A DNA stretch of 64,000 nucleotides. Source: Aurantiacibacter luteus. Its GTDB lineage: Bacteria; Pseudomonadota; Alphaproteobacteria; Sphingomonadales; Sphingomonadaceae. Below, piece after piece: positions 41,504 through 51,361 of the stretch (positions are counted from its first letter, which is position 1; each line of letters opens with the position of its first letter). Made by a program: the position numbers and the translations under genes. The notes under the pieces were generated by a model. It did no database searches. It was not told the DNA's origin and was given only the letters and a program-made list of their open reading frames with translations. The DNA is taken from positions 1,178,001 through 1,242,000 of the forward strand of contig NZ_LBHB01000001.1 in the NCBI RefSeq assembly GCF_001010945.1. The letters are read 5' to 3'.

Positions 41504-41711
41504 ACATGAATGCCTTGGATTTCGGACAGGATAAACCACTTTTTGCAACCGAACGTCGCGGCTAAGCGTTAAAACCTAGCCCTGCGAGAGCAGCGCGACG
41601 CGAGTGCGGAATATCTGTCGCGCGCGCACTTGCCGCGCCCTGCGCGAGGCAGGGTTTGGCACCGGCATTTTAAACCAGATGGGCGTAAGGGACAGCTTCC
41701 GGCGATCCCGA

Positions 41712-42980
41712 TCAACTCGTCGGAGAAGTCATGATCATCGGTGGCGGAGGAGGACCGTTGGATTCCAGGTCGTAGCCCGCACGTTCCTCCAGCCCCTCCG
41801 CAAGGCGCAGGGTGTAGGCGCCGCCGTTCCCGCCCAGGCTCTGCACGCGGATGCGCAGCAGGTCGAGCAGGTCGGGCCGGTCGGCGATCAGGCCGAGATC
41901 GAGCGGCAGCAGCGAATTGAGCGTGCCCGATCCGTCGTCGTCCTCGGCGATCATGGCAAAGCCCAGCGGCGTGTCGAGGCCGACGCGCACGAAGGGATCG
42001 ATATTGCCGCCGAAGTCCGGATCGCCGCCCTCGTCCGCGTCGACATGGACGGTGACCGCCCCGTTGCCCGCGCGGATCGCCGCCCTGGCCGCCTCGCTCA
42101 GCGCATATTCCACGAACATCGGCTGCGTGTAGTCGTCGTCGACATAGCCGGGCACGAGTTCGCCGCTCGCCTCGCCGCCGATGCCGATCGATTGCAGGCC
42201 CGTCAGCGGCGCGACATCGCGCCGTTCGCGCACGCGCAGCACGTAGTCGCCGGTGCTGGAGCCGTAGCCCTTGGCGACGATGGTGTAGGTCCCGGCTTCG
42301 GCGAACCGGTGGCTGATGTAGGAATTGAGGCCGTTCGAATCGTCGTTGAACGCGATCACCTCGCCGCTAGCATCCTGCAGTTCGAGGTAGGGATCGAGCC
42401 CGCTGTTATCGGGCGAGACCAGCGCCACCTCGAGCCGGTCGCCCGCAGCAGCGCGGAAGGTGTAGGTATCGGGCTCGTCGCTGCCGCTGACGGTGCCCGT
42501 TTCGCGCGCGCCCCACGTCACGGCGCGGGTGCGGTGCGGCACGAAGGCCGAGGTGGCGAGACGAAGGTCGAAGCTGCCGCCGTAGCTTTCGCCCTCTTCC
42601 ACCCAGGTCGAATCGTAGCTGTTGACGGAGATCACGATGGCCCGCCCGCGCTCCTCGCCGCGGATGCGCACGCGCGAATTGAGATCGTCGCCCCCATCGT
42701 CGTCCTCGGCGATCACCTCGCCGGTGCGGGCATCGGTGACGGTAACCATGGGATCGAGCTCGGAGGTCGTCATCACGTCGATCTGCATCACCGAGTTGGC
42801 CGGCACCGAGACGCGGAATTCCGCCGGCGCGCTGTCGACGGTGCCCTGGTACATACGCACGTTGCTGCTCTCTTCGTCGAGATTGCGCTGCGCGCTGGCG
42901 GTTACGGGAACGAGCAGCGCGGCGGCGCCGAGCAGCAGCGCCGTCTTGCCCAGACGGTAGTGGCCGAAATCGAATCGCAT
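41712..42980 (-). CDS. Secreted PPC-domain protein
   Basis: 422 residues. Signal peptide ends LVPVTASAQ. Two or three bacterial pre-peptidase C-terminal (PPC) modules are visible: YQGTVDSAPAEFRVSVPANSVMQIDVM...DPMVTVTDARTGEVIAEDDDG, then ETGTVSGSDEPDTYTFRAAAGDRLEVAL...LDPYLELQDASGEVIAFNDDS, then a longer Asp-rich module. These beta-sandwich modules usually accompany secreted proteases; no catalytic domain is present here. The role is unknown. Confidence 0.85.
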   Translation of the reverse strand: MRFDFGHYRLGKTALLLGAAALLVPVTASAQRNLDEESSNVRMYQGTVDSAPAEFRVSVPANSVMQIDVMTTSELDPMVTVTDARTGEVIAEDDDGGDDLNSRVRIRGEERGRAIVISVNSYDSTWVEEGESYGGSFDLRLATSAFVPHRTRAVTWGARETGTVSGSDEPDTYTFRAAAGDRLEVALVSPDNSGLDPYLELQDASGEVIAFNDDSNGLNSYISHRFAEAGTYTIVAKGYGSSTGDYVLRVRERRDVAPLTGLQSIGIGGEASGELVPGYVDDDYTQPMFVEYALSEAARAAIRAGNGAVTVHVDADEGGDPDFGGNIDPFVRVGLDTPLGFAMIAEDDDGSGTLNSLLPLDLGLIADRPDLLDLLRIRVQSLGGNGGAYTLRLAEGLEERAGYDLESNGPPPPPMIMTSPTS

Positions 42981-43086
42981 GAGAAAATTGCCCCCTTTGC
43001 AAGTTTCGCTGGTCCGACACTAACCGCGCGGACTTGGCCTTGCTAGAGCGGCAATCGTTAATCCCCGATGTCGCCCGAATGGGCGC

Positions 43087-43878
43087 TCAGGTGCCGGTGA
43101 GGTGCGCCACCAGCGCCTTGACCTTCTTCTGCCGCCACTGCGGGCGCGGGGCGACGAGCCAGTAGGCACGGCGGCAGTCCTCCGGCTCGCCCAGCGCGAC
43201 CAGCCGACCGTCGGCCAGCGCCTCTTCCACCAGCGGCAGCGGCAGCCAGGCGCGGCCGATCCCGGCGAGCGCGGAGCTGAGCACCTGCCCGGCGTTGCCC
43301 ACGGTCAGTACCACGTCCGCCCCCTCGGGCGCCTCGTAGGTCGGCCAGTCGATCCAGCCCGTCACATCTTGCGCGGCGGCGACACAGACCTTGCAGCCGC
43401 CCACCAGCCGCGCGCCCTCCAGCTCGTCCGGCCCCTCGACCAGGCGGATGGCGAGATCGAGATTGGCCTCGGTGAAGTCGGCGTTCTCGTCGGCGGTCAG
43501 CTGGATCGTCACCTCGGGATGCCCGGCGCGGAAGGCGGCGATGCGCGGGGCGAGCCACTGAGCGTAGAATTCGCGCGGGGCGGCGATGGCGTACTTGCTG
43601 CTGGCCTGCCCGGCCTGCATCGCCTGCACGCTCTCCTCGAACTTCAGGAACCCGTCGCGCAAGGGGTCGAGCCCGGCCTCCGCCTCGTCGGTCAGTTCCA
43701 GCCCGCGACTGGTGCGGCGGAACAGCACGACGCCGAGCACGTCCTCCAGCGCGCGGATCTGCTGGCCGACGGCGGCGGGCGTCACCGCCAGCTCGTCGGC
43801 GGCGCGGGTGAAGCTGAGATGCCGGGCGGCGGCGTCGAACACGCGCAGGGCGTTCAGGGGCAGATGGGTGCGCTTCAT
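43087..43878 (-). CDS. LysR-family transcriptional regulator (GcvA-like)
   Basis: 263 residues from the ATG at 43878 (MKRTHLPLNALRVFDAAARHLSFTRAADEL), HTH at about 1-62 (VTPAAVGQQIRALEDVLGVVLFRR), then a substrate-binding domain. Similarity to GcvA/AmpR-type regulators. Divergent from the M14 peptidase gene, 100 nt away, which is a natural target of this regulator, although unproven. Confidence 0.9.
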   Translation of the reverse strand: MKRTHLPLNALRVFDAAARHLSFTRAADELAVTPAAVGQQIRALEDVLGVVLFRRTSRGLELTDEAEAGLDPLRDGFLKFEESVQAMQAGQASSKYAIAAPREFYAQWLAPRIAAFRAGHPEVTIQLTADENADFTEANLDLAIRLVEGPDELEGARLVGGCKVCVAAAQDVTGWIDWPTYEAPEGADVVLTVGNAGQVLSSALAGIGRAWLPLPLVEEALADGRLVALGEPEDCRRAYWLVAPRPQWRQKKVKALVAHLTGT

Positions 43879-43978
43879 GGCTGCCTTGCCTTTATGGCGA
43901 GGCGCGCGCGGCGGCAAGCCGCTTGACCGCGCGCGCGGGCGGGCACAGACGGCATTCCCGAAAGGGTTTTTCCGCCAC

Positions 43979-46582
43979 ATGATCCGCACGCTGCTAGCCG
44001 CCGCCGTCCTCGCCCTCGCCTGCGCCGCGCCCGCCGCCGCCCAGAGCTTCCGCGACGGGCAGTTCGACCCCGCCGTACCGATGCTGGAGCAGGTCGCCGG
44101 GCATCGCACGGGCGCCGAGATCACCCGGCCCGAGGTGGCCATCGACTACCTCGAGGCGCTCGCCGCTGCCGCGCCCGACCGGGTGCGCCTCGTGGAATAC
44201 GCGAGGAGCTGGGAGGGCCGCCCGCTCGTCTATGCCGTCATCGCCAGCCCCGCCAACATGGCCCGCCTCGACGCCATCCGCGCCGACATGCAGCGCATCG
44301 CGGGCGGCGGCGCGCCGGGGGCGGACAGCGTGCCCGTGACCTGGCTTAGCTACGGCGTCCACGGCGACGAGATCAGCAGCACCGATGCCGCGCTCGCCGT
44401 CGCCTACCACCTCGTCGCGGCCCGCGGGGACGCGGCGGCGGACACCATCCTCGCCAACAGCGTCGTCGTGATCGACCCGATGCAGAACCCCGACGGGCGG
44501 GCGCGCTTCACCAGCAGTTACTACGCCGCCGAGGGTCTGGCCCCCTCCGGCCTACCGTTCAGCGCCGGGCACGACCAGCCGTGGCCGGGCGGGCGCTTCA
44601 ACCACTACCTGTTCGACTTGAACCGCGACTGGTTCGCCATGACCCAGCCGGAAACGCGCGGAAAGATCGCCGCCATCCGCGAGTGGCACCCCGTCGTGCT
44701 GGTCGACGCGCACGAGATGAGCGGCGATTCGAGCTACTTTTTCCCGCCCAACGCCGACCCCTTCAACCCCTACGTCACGCCCGAACAGCGCGCGCGCCTC
44801 ATCCAGCTTGGCCGGGCCAACGGCGCGGCGCTCGATGCGCTGGGCCAGCCCTACTACACGCGCGAGACCTTCGACCTGTTCTATCCCGGCTACGGCGACA
44901 CCTGGCCGACGCTGAACGGCGCGGTCGCCATGACCTTCGAGCAGGGAAGCGCGCGCGGCCTCGTGTGGAACCGCAGCGACGGCGACGTGCTGACCTACGA
45001 GCAGGGCGTGCGAAACCACTTCACCACCACCCTGGAAACCGCGCTGACCGTGGCGCGCAACGCCGATGCCTTCCTGCGCGATTTCACCGCCTATCGCCGA
45101 AGTGCGGCGGCGGGCGCGGTGGGCAGCGGGGCCTTCGTCATCGACCTCGCCCAGCGGCGCTGGAACGCCGAGGCGCTGGCGCAGCGGCTGACGGCACAGG
45201 GCATTGCCGTGGGCCGCGTGAACGGCCCCGCGAGCGCCTGCGGGCAATCCTATCCCGAGGGCTATCTGTCCATCTCCATGCGCCAGCCCGGCGCGCGGCT
45301 GATCCGCAGCCTGCTCGACGACGACGTGGAGCTGCCCGCCGAGTTCATCGCGCGGCAGGAAACGCGCCGCGCGGGTGACATGCCGCACGAAATCTACGAC
45401 ACCACCGCCTGGTCAGTCGGGCAGATGAGCGGGCTTGCCGTGCGCGAATGCGCCGGTGCCGCCTCCGGCTTTCCGGTGCAGGCGGGCGCGGCCATTCCGG
45501 CGCGGGCGGACGAAGCGGGCCGTTTCGGCGTGGTCGTGCCGTGGAGCGACAGCGGACAGGTACAACTCGTCGCCCGCGCCCTTGCCGCCGGGCTGCGCGG
45601 ACGCGCGAGCGACCGCGCCTTTACCGTGGCGGGTCGCGACTATCCGCGGGGAAGCGTGATCTTCAGCCGCGCCGAGAATGGCGGCGACCTCTCCCGCCTG
45701 ACCGCCATCGCGCGCGAGGTCGGGGCCGAGACCGTGGCCCTCGCCGATGGCTGGACCGAGGCCGGACCGAACCTCGGCAGCGACCGCTTCGCCCTCCTGA
45801 CCGCGCCGACAGTCGCGATGCTGTGGGGCGACGGCATCAGCCCGACGAGTGCCGGTGCCACGCGCTACGTCATCGAGCAACGCTTCGGCCTGCCCGTCGC
45901 GGCGATCCGCACGGGCACCGTGGCGCGCGCGGACCTTTCCGACATCGACGTGCTGATCGTACCCGACAGCCTCGCCCTGCCCGCCCCGGCGCGCGCTGCG
46001 GCGGCCCGCTTCGTGCAGGGCGGCGGCGTGCTGGTGGCCTACGGCGACAGCCTGGCCGCCTTCGCCAGCGGCGACAATGCCCTGTTCGCGACCAAGAGCG
46101 AGACCGTGCTCGGCGGCGAGCCGGGCGAGGACGAGGAGGACGACGGCGACACCGCGCCCGGTACCGCCATCGAGAGCGATGCCGACTACCGCGCGGCGAT
46201 CCTCGATAACGGTCGTCGTCCGGACACGCTGCCCGGCGCGCTGCTCAACACCGTGGTCGATCCCGAGAGCTTCCTCGCCGCCGGATACGACCGCGCACCG
46301 CCGACCGTGTTTGCCGACGGCTCGCTGATCCTCACGCCGCTGACGCTCAGCGAAGGCGTCAACGTGGTCCGCTATGCCCCCGCCGACCGGCTGGTGGCGA
46401 GCGGCTACGTCTGGGACGAGAACCGGCGGCAGATGGCCTACAAGCCCTACATGATCGCGCAGGCGAGCGGCCGAGGCCTCGCCATCGGCTTCGCCCACGA
46501 TCCCGCCGTGCGCGGCTACCTCGACGGGCTGGACCTGCTGCTGGCGAACGCGGTGATCGTGGCACCGGCGCGGGTGCGGTAA
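43979..46582 (+). CDS. M14-family zinc carboxypeptidase, exported
   Basis: 867 residues from the ATG at 43979. Signal peptide AAAVLALACAAPAAAQS. Zinc site GVHGDEISS (His128, Glu131) with the distal His in DAHEMSGDSSYFFPP. Long C-terminal part includes a segment near 640-700 that resembles a glutamine amidotransferase-like fold. Likely periplasmic peptide hydrolysis. Length fits large exported M14 peptidases of proteobacteria. Confidence 0.9.
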   Translation: MIRTLLAAAVLALACAAPAAAQSFRDGQFDPAVPMLEQVAGHRTGAEITRPEVAIDYLEALAAAAPDRVRLVEYARSWEGRPLVYAVIASPANMARLDAIRADMQRIAGGGAPGADSVPVTWLSYGVHGDEISSTDAALAVAYHLVAARGDAAADTILANSVVVIDPMQNPDGRARFTSSYYAAEGLAPSGLPFSAGHDQPWPGGRFNHYLFDLNRDWFAMTQPETRGKIAAIREWHPVVLVDAHEMSGDSSYFFPPNADPFNPYVTPEQRARLIQLGRANGAALDALGQPYYTRETFDLFYPGYGDTWPTLNGAVAMTFEQGSARGLVWNRSDGDVLTYEQGVRNHFTTTLETALTVARNADAFLRDFTAYRRSAAAGAVGSGAFVIDLAQRRWNAEALAQRLTAQGIAVGRVNGPASACGQSYPEGYLSISMRQPGARLIRSLLDDDVELPAEFIARQETRRAGDMPHEIYDTTAWSVGQMSGLAVRECAGAASGFPVQAGAAIPARADEAGRFGVVVPWSDSGQVQLVARALAAGLRGRASDRAFTVAGRDYPRGSVIFSRAENGGDLSRLTAIAREVGAETVALADGWTEAGPNLGSDRFALLTAPTVAMLWGDGISPTSAGATRYVIEQRFGLPVAAIRTGTVARADLSDIDVLIVPDSLALPAPARAAAARFVQGGGVLVAYGDSLAAFASGDNALFATKSETVLGGEPGEDEEDDGDTAPGTAIESDADYRAAILDNGRRPDTLPGALLNTVVDPESFLAAGYDRAPPTVFADGSLILTPLTLSEGVNVVRYAPADRLVASGYVWDENRRQMAYKPYMIAQASGRGLAIGFAHDPAVRGYLDGLDLLLANAVIVAPARVR

Positions 46583-46584
46583 TT

Positions 46585-46700
46585 CCTCCCCCACCGGGGG
46601 AGGGGGACCATGCGCAGCATGGTGGAGGGGCACGCTACGCTACAGCCCGACCGAAGCCCCTCCACCACCTTCGGTGGTCCCCCTCCCCGTTCCGGGGAGG
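46585..46700. repeat. Long inverted-repeat intergenic element
   Basis: A 116-bp near-palindrome fills the M14-apaG gap: left arm (46585-46631, CCTCCCCCACCGGGGGAGG start) and right arm (46656-46700, ending GTTCCGGGGAGG), both with GGTGGAGGGGC/GCCCCTCCACC. It can fold into a long cruciform or act as a bidirectional terminator between convergent genes. I associate this type of element with sphingomonads. Confidence 0.75.
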
Positions 46701-46701
46701 A

Positions 46702-47121
46702 TTACTCCGCCTGCTCGGTGGGCGCGGCCAGGGGGAAGTAGGGGATCGTCACGTCGAACAGCGTGCCGTCGGTCGCGCGGGCAAAGGTATAGTACCCCTG
46801 CATCGCGCCCTGATTGGTCGTCAGCTCGCAGCCCGAAACGTAATCGTGCGTCTGGCCCGGTTGCAGCAGCGGGGTCTCTCCCACCACGCCCTCGCCATCG
46901 ACGAGGTTCACCGCGCCGCTCGAATCGGTGATGCGCCAGTGGCGGGTGCGCAGCTGCACCGCGTCGTCACGATGGTTCTCGATACGGATGTGATAGACCC
47001 AGAACCAGCGGTTCGCGCCGATGCGCGATTGTTCGGGCATGAAGTTCACCGACACGCGCACCGTCACCCCGTCGGTGATGGCGGTATGCTGGAACAGCGC
47101 GGCGATGGCATCGGCAACCAT
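46702..47121 (-). CDS. apaG: ApaG family protein
   Basis: 139 residues from the ATG at 47121; the frame continues to a TTG three codons earlier. ApaG fold with VRVSVNFMPEQSRIGANRWFWVYHIRIENH, VQLRTRHWRITD, VDGEGVVGETPLLQPGQTHDYVSG and MQGYYTFA. Fibronectin-III-like; linked to divalent-cation or phosphate metabolism, function not settled. Divergent from the antiporter. Confidence 0.93.
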   Translation of the reverse strand: MVADAIAALFQHTAITDGVTVRVSVNFMPEQSRIGANRWFWVYHIRIENHRDDAVQLRTRHWRITDSSGAVNLVDGEGVVGETPLLQPGQTHDYVSGCELTTNQGAMQGYYTFARATDGTLFDVTIPYFPLAAPTEQAE

Positions 47122-47228
47122 GCCCGCCAAGGTAACGCTTTCGCGCCCTGCGACAAGGGGGGATAAAGGTCCGGGCCGTGCCGCGCGCCCGCTTGCGGCG
47201 GCGGGGCGCTTTGCTATCGCTCTGCCCC

Positions 47229-48437
47229 ATGCCGCAGCTGACGCAGACCGAGATGTTCCTGGCGGTGCTGGTGGCGATCTTCGCCCTGCCCTACGCCGTC
47301 TGGCGGCTCGGCCGGACTGACTACTACGCCCCGCTGGTGGTGGTGCAGATCGTCGGCGGCATCCTGCTCGGCCCCGGCGTGCTGGGCGCGGCCCTGCCCC
47401 AACTCCACGCCACGCTGTTCACGCCCGACGTCATCGCCATGCTGAACGGCATCGCCATGTGGGCCGTCATGCTGTTCGTCTTCGTCGCCGGGCTGGAGCT
47501 GGACCTCAAGGCCGCCTGGCGCTGGCGCGGGGAGACGGGCACGACCGCCGCGCTGGCCTTTACCACGCCCATGGCGCTGGGCGCACTGGTCGCCGGCGCG
47601 CTGCTGCTGCTGGACGCGCGCGGCGAGTGGGTCGGCGCCGAGGGGCAGGACTGGCAGTTCGTCGCCGGGGTCGGCATGGCCTGCGCCGTTACCGCGCTCC
47701 CCATTCTCGTGCTGTTCCTCGAGAAGCTGGCCATCCTGCGCCAGCCGCTGGGCCAGCGCGTGCTGCGCTATGCCAGCCTCGACGACCTGGCCATCTGGGG
47801 CGTGCTGGCGCTCATCCTGCTCGACTGGGAACGCGTGGGCCGGCAGGCGGCCTTCATCGCGCTGTTCGTGCCCGCCGTCTGGGCGATGCGCGCCGCAATG
47901 GTACGGCTGGCGGAGCGCGACCGCTGGTACGTCGCGCTCGTCTGGGTGGCATTGCTCGGTCTCGCGGCGGACTGGTCAGGGCTGCATTTCATGGTCGGCG
48001 CTTTCCTCGCGGGCGCGGTGCTTGACGGGGAATGGTTCGGAACCGAGCGAGTCGACCGCTTCCGCGACACCGTGCTGCTGGCGCTGATGCCGGTGTTCTT
48101 CCTCTCGACCGGCCTCAAGACCCAGTGGAGCGCGGGCGGCTGGGCCGTCGCCATGTTTGCCCTCGCACTGCTCGTCGCCTCGGTCGGCGGCAAGCTGGGG
48201 GGCGTGGCGCTGGCAGGCCGATTGCTCAAGTGGCCGCGCGGCGAGGCGCGGCTGATCGGCTGGCTGCTGCAGACCAAGGCGCTGATCCTGATCATCTTTG
48301 CCAATGTCCTGCTCGACAAGCAGGTCATCACGCCGGCGACCTTTACCGCGCTGCTGCTGTGCGCGGTGGCGAGCACCATGCTAACGATCCCCTTCGCCAC
48401 CCCGGCGCTGCGACAGCTAGATACCCACCGTGCCTAG
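47229..48437 (+). CDS. CPA2-type cation:proton antiporter
   Basis: 402 residues from the ATG at 47229 and about 12 membrane segments. Conserved Na+/H+ exchanger blocks: IVGGILLGPGVLG, FVFVAGLELDLKAAW, ACAVTALPILVLFLEKL, LDDLAIWGVLALILL (the Asp-Asp of CPA2) and LQTKALILIIFANVLLDKQVIT. The short length, without a TrkA-N domain, is typical of the simple form. Ion specificity unknown. Its 3' end overlaps metZ by 21 nt tail to tail. Confidence 0.88.
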   Translation: MPQLTQTEMFLAVLVAIFALPYAVWRLGRTDYYAPLVVVQIVGGILLGPGVLGAALPQLHATLFTPDVIAMLNGIAMWAVMLFVFVAGLELDLKAAWRWRGETGTTAALAFTTPMALGALVAGALLLLDARGEWVGAEGQDWQFVAGVGMACAVTALPILVLFLEKLAILRQPLGQRVLRYASLDDLAIWGVLALILLDWERVGRQAAFIALFVPAVWAMRAAMVRLAERDRWYVALVWVALLGLAADWSGLHFMVGAFLAGAVLDGEWFGTERVDRFRDTVLLALMPVFFLSTGLKTQWSAGGWAVAMFALALLVASVGGKLGGVALAGRLLKWPRGEARLIGWLLQTKALILIIFANVLLDKQVITPATFTALLLCAVASTMLTIPFATPALRQLDTHRA

Positions 48438-49625
48438 CGCCCGGTCGAGGTCGTCGATGAGGTCCTCGACGTCCTCAAGCCCCACGTTCAGCCGCAGCAT
48501 CCCGTCCTCGATGCCCGCCTCGGCGCGACCCTCTGCACCCATGTTGTAGTGCGTGGTGCTGGCCGGGTGGCACATGAGCGACTTCGAATCGCCGATGTTG
48601 TTGGAGATGTCGATCAGCTCCAGCGCGTTGCACAGCGCCATCGCCTGCGACTGTCCGCCCGGCGCGAAAAAGGCGAAGATGGGGCCCGCTGCGCTCATCT
48701 GGCGCTGGCAGAGCTCGTGCTGCGGGTGGCTTGGCAGGCCGGGATGGAGGACGCGCAGGCCCTTTTCCTCCAGATGCCGCGCCACAGTGAGCGCGCTGGC
48801 GCTCTGGGCGGGGGCGCGCAGCGGCAGCGTCTCCAGACCCTTCAGCACCACCCAGGCGTTGAACGGCGCGGCGATCGGCCCGGTGTTGCGCTGGAAGGGG
48901 CTGAGCACCTCCTCGATCCACTGGCGGCTGGCGCAGACCGCGCCCGCCATGACCCGGCCCTGCCCGTCCATCAGCTTGGTGGCCGAATAGGCGACCACGT
49001 CCGCGCCGAAATCCATCGGGCGCTGGAGTACGGGGGTGGCAAATGCGTTGTCGACGACCGTCGTGATGCCTTTCGATCGGGCGAGGCCGCAGACGAATTC
49101 GAGATCGACGAGGTCCATCGTCGGGTTGGCGGGGGTCTCGAAGAAGAATGCCTTGGTCTCCGGCCGGATCGCAGCCTCCCAGGCGGCATTGTCCGTCCCG
49201 TCGATGGCGGTGTGGGTGATGCCGAAGCGATTGAGCACGTTGTCGAGGATCCAGCGACACGAGCCGAAAGCCGCGCGGCCCGCCACCACGTGGTCGCCCG
49301 CCGACAGCATGGCGAGCAGCGAGCTCGTCATCGCCGCCATGCCGCTCGCCTGCACCAGGCACGCCTCGGCCCCCTCCATCGCGGCGATGCGGTGCTGCAG
49401 CATCTCCACCGTGGGGTTCCTGAAGCGCGAGTACTGCATTCCGCTCGCCTCGCCCGCAAACCGCGCGGCGACTTCCTCGGCGCTGTCGTAGGTGAAGCCG
49501 CTCGTCAGGTAGAGCGCCTCGCTCGTCTCGCCGTGTTCGGAACGGTGGGTGCCCGCGCGCACGGCCTGCGTGGCGGGGCGCCAGTTGCGGGTGACGGCGG
49601 GATCGGTGGCGGTGGTCTTCTTCAT
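48417..49625 (-). CDS. metZ: O-succinylhomoserine sulfhydrylase
   Basis: 402 residues. PLP-dependent trans-sulfuration fold with Lys217 in AYSATKLMDG, QYSRFRNPTVEMLQHRIAAMEGAEAC, and FFETPANPTMDLVDL. Converts O-succinylhomoserine plus sulfide to homocysteine in methionine synthesis. The MetZ group matches better than MetB or MetY because of length and the SRFRNPT block; the acyl donor is not proved by sequence. Overlaps the antiporter gene end. Confidence 0.9.
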   Translation of the reverse strand: MKKTTATDPAVTRNWRPATQAVRAGTHRSEHGETSEALYLTSGFTYDSAEEVAARFAGEASGMQYSRFRNPTVEMLQHRIAAMEGAEACLVQASGMAAMTSSLLAMLSAGDHVVAGRAAFGSCRWILDNVLNRFGITHTAIDGTDNAAWEAAIRPETKAFFFETPANPTMDLVDLEFVCGLARSKGITTVVDNAFATPVLQRPMDFGADVVAYSATKLMDGQGRVMAGAVCASRQWIEEVLSPFQRNTGPIAAPFNAWVVLKGLETLPLRAPAQSASALTVARHLEEKGLRVLHPGLPSHPQHELCQRQMSAAGPIFAFFAPGGQSQAMALCNALELIDISNNIGDSKSLMCHPASTTHYNMGAEGRAEAGIEDGMLRLNVGLEDVEDLIDDLDRALGTVGI

Positions 49626-49702
49626 CGTGAGCGCCTGTTACGGGGACATGCGCGGTTTGCCAATTGCCCTTCCCCGCCCGCCCCGATAACGCTGCCCCCC
49701 GC

Positions 49703-50977
49703 ATGAGCCTGCCGAGCGAGCACCCCCGCGACCCCTTCGCCTGGAACGTGGCCATCGCCCTCGCTTTCCTCGCGCTCGCCTGCGTGCGGCTGACCGTGCC
49801 GAGCGCGCCGTTCTTCGACGAGGTCCACTACCTGCCTGCCGCGCGCGCCGTTCTCGACCTGCAGATGGCGACCAACCTCGAGCACCCGCCGCTCGCCAAG
49901 CAGATCATCGCCTTGGGAATGGCGCTGTTCGGCGACCGGCCGCTCGGCTGGCGGATCATGAGCGCCGTCTTCGGCACGCTCGCCCTGTTCGCCGCCATGC
50001 GCGCGGCCTGGTTCTCCAGCCGCACCCGCATGGCCAGCCTGCTGACTGGGCTGTTCGTTGCCACCAACTTTCTGCTGTTCGTCCACGCACGCATTGCCAT
50101 GCTCGACGTCTTCATGGTCGCCTTCGTCATGGTGGCGCTGTGGATGTTCGCGGGCGCCGTGCGCGAGAACGAGACGGGACGCTGGCGACTGGCGGTGTGC
50201 GGCGTAGCACTGGGCTGCGCGATGGCAGCCAAGTGGAACGCCATTCCCATCGCCGTGCTGCCGGGCCTCGCCTTCTTCGTCGGACGGCTGGCGGCGGGTA
50301 GGCGGCGGCTGCTGCTTTCGCGGCGCGGCTGGCCGGTGGCGGGGATGCCCTTGTGGGAGGCGGGCGTTTGGCTGGGGCTGGTGCCGCTCCTCGTCTATGC
50401 GCTGACCTTCTGGCCGTTCCTTTACTGGAACCTGCCGGTCTCGAACGTCGAGGGCCTGATCTCGCTCCACCGCGAGATGCTGGCACTGCAGACGCAGGTT
50501 CCCGAGCCGCATCCCTACCAGAGCAACTGGTGGCAATGGGTCGCGAACAGCCGTGCTATCTGGTATCTCTACGAACCCGTCGACGGAGCGCAGCGCGGCG
50601 TCATGCTGATCGGCAACCCGGTGACCATGTGGTTCGGCCTCGTCGCGATGGGCTGGTGCGCATGGGCGGGCTGGCGCGAGAAGCGCAAGGATTTGCTGGC
50701 GCTGGTCGTGCTCTACGCCGCCAGCCTGCTGCTATGGGTCGTCGCGCCCAAGGCGGTACAGTTCTACTTCCACTACTTCCTCGCCGGGATGTTCGTCTCC
50801 GGCGCGCTGGCGCTGGCGGTGGAGCGCCTGTGGCAGCGCGGCGAGCGGCTGGTGCCCTGGGCGCTGACGCTGGGCGCGCTGGCCTTCTTCGCCTACTGGT
50901 TCCCCATCCTCACCGCCGCGCCGCTGGAGAGCGACCAGTCGTTCCTGCGCTGGGCGTGGACGGCGGGTTGGCGGTGA
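49703..50977 (+). CDS. PMT-type (GT39) mannosyltransferase
   Basis: 424 residues from the ATG at 49703, polytopic (about ten helices). Catalytic N-terminal loop PFFDEVHYLPAARAVL and NLEHPPLAK are the GT39 signature of protein O-mannosyltransferases using a polyprenyl- or dolichyl-phosphate-mannose donor. The nearby GT2-GtrA protein (51456) could make that donor, so the pair may form one pathway. Confidence 0.85.
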   Translation: MSLPSEHPRDPFAWNVAIALAFLALACVRLTVPSAPFFDEVHYLPAARAVLDLQMATNLEHPPLAKQIIALGMALFGDRPLGWRIMSAVFGTLALFAAMRAAWFSSRTRMASLLTGLFVATNFLLFVHARIAMLDVFMVAFVMVALWMFAGAVRENETGRWRLAVCGVALGCAMAAKWNAIPIAVLPGLAFFVGRLAAGRRRLLLSRRGWPVAGMPLWEAGVWLGLVPLLVYALTFWPFLYWNLPVSNVEGLISLHREMLALQTQVPEPHPYQSNWWQWVANSRAIWYLYEPVDGAQRGVMLIGNPVTMWFGLVAMGWCAWAGWREKRKDLLALVVLYAASLLLWVVAPKAVQFYFHYFLAGMFVSGALALAVERLWQRGERLVPWALTLGALAFFAYWFPILTAAPLESDQSFLRWAWTAGWR

Positions 50978-51006
50978 GATTTAAAGGCGCATCCGACTAC
51001 CCACTT

Positions 51007-51030
51007 CCGCTCATCCTGAGCTTGTCGAAT
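51007..51030. repeat. 24-bp intergenic repeat copy
   Basis: CCGCTCATCCTGAGCTTGTCGAAT, inverted copy of the dispersed family with one mismatch at the end. Lies between the PMT gene and the GIY-YIG gene. Confidence 0.75.
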
Positions 51031-51053
51031 AATGCTGGCACGACAGTCGCCAC

Positions 51054-51341
51054 ATGAAAGACTTCTATGCCTACATCGTCCGCTGCGCTGATGGCTCGTA
51101 TTACACCGGCCACACGGAAGACATCGACGCCCGAATTGCCGCGCTCAACTCAGGTGCGATCGATGGCTATACCCTGCGGCGGCGTCCTGTCGTTCTGGTC
51201 TGGTCGGAACGCTTCCCGACCCGCGACGAGGCCTTTGCCGGCGAGCGGCGTATCAAGGGTTGGAGCAGGGCGAAGAAGGAAGCGCTGATTGCGGGCGACT
51301 GGGACGAAATCAGCAGGCTGGCGCGTAATCGTCAGGATTAA
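51054..51341 (+). CDS. GIY-YIG domain protein (UPF0213-like)
   Basis: 95 residues. YAYIVRCADGSYYTGHTED is the GIY-YIG core; a conserved Arg (RI in DIDARIAALN) and Glu near 70 (AFAGERRIKGW) complete the nuclease fold. Single-domain proteins of this type are of unsettled function, often near repeats. Here the gene is flanked on both sides by 24-bp repeats, as if carried with them. Confidence 0.85.
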   Translation: MKDFYAYIVRCADGSYYTGHTEDIDARIAALNSGAIDGYTLRRRPVVLVWSERFPTRDEAFAGERRIKGWSRAKKEALIAGDWDEISRLARNRQD

Positions 51342-51361
51342 TCTAGCGTTGGCGCGGCATC

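Noticed and set aside
41604-43046. Plus-strand 480-codon frame
   Set aside because: Antisense of the PPC-domain gene, which has a signal peptide and recognisable modules.
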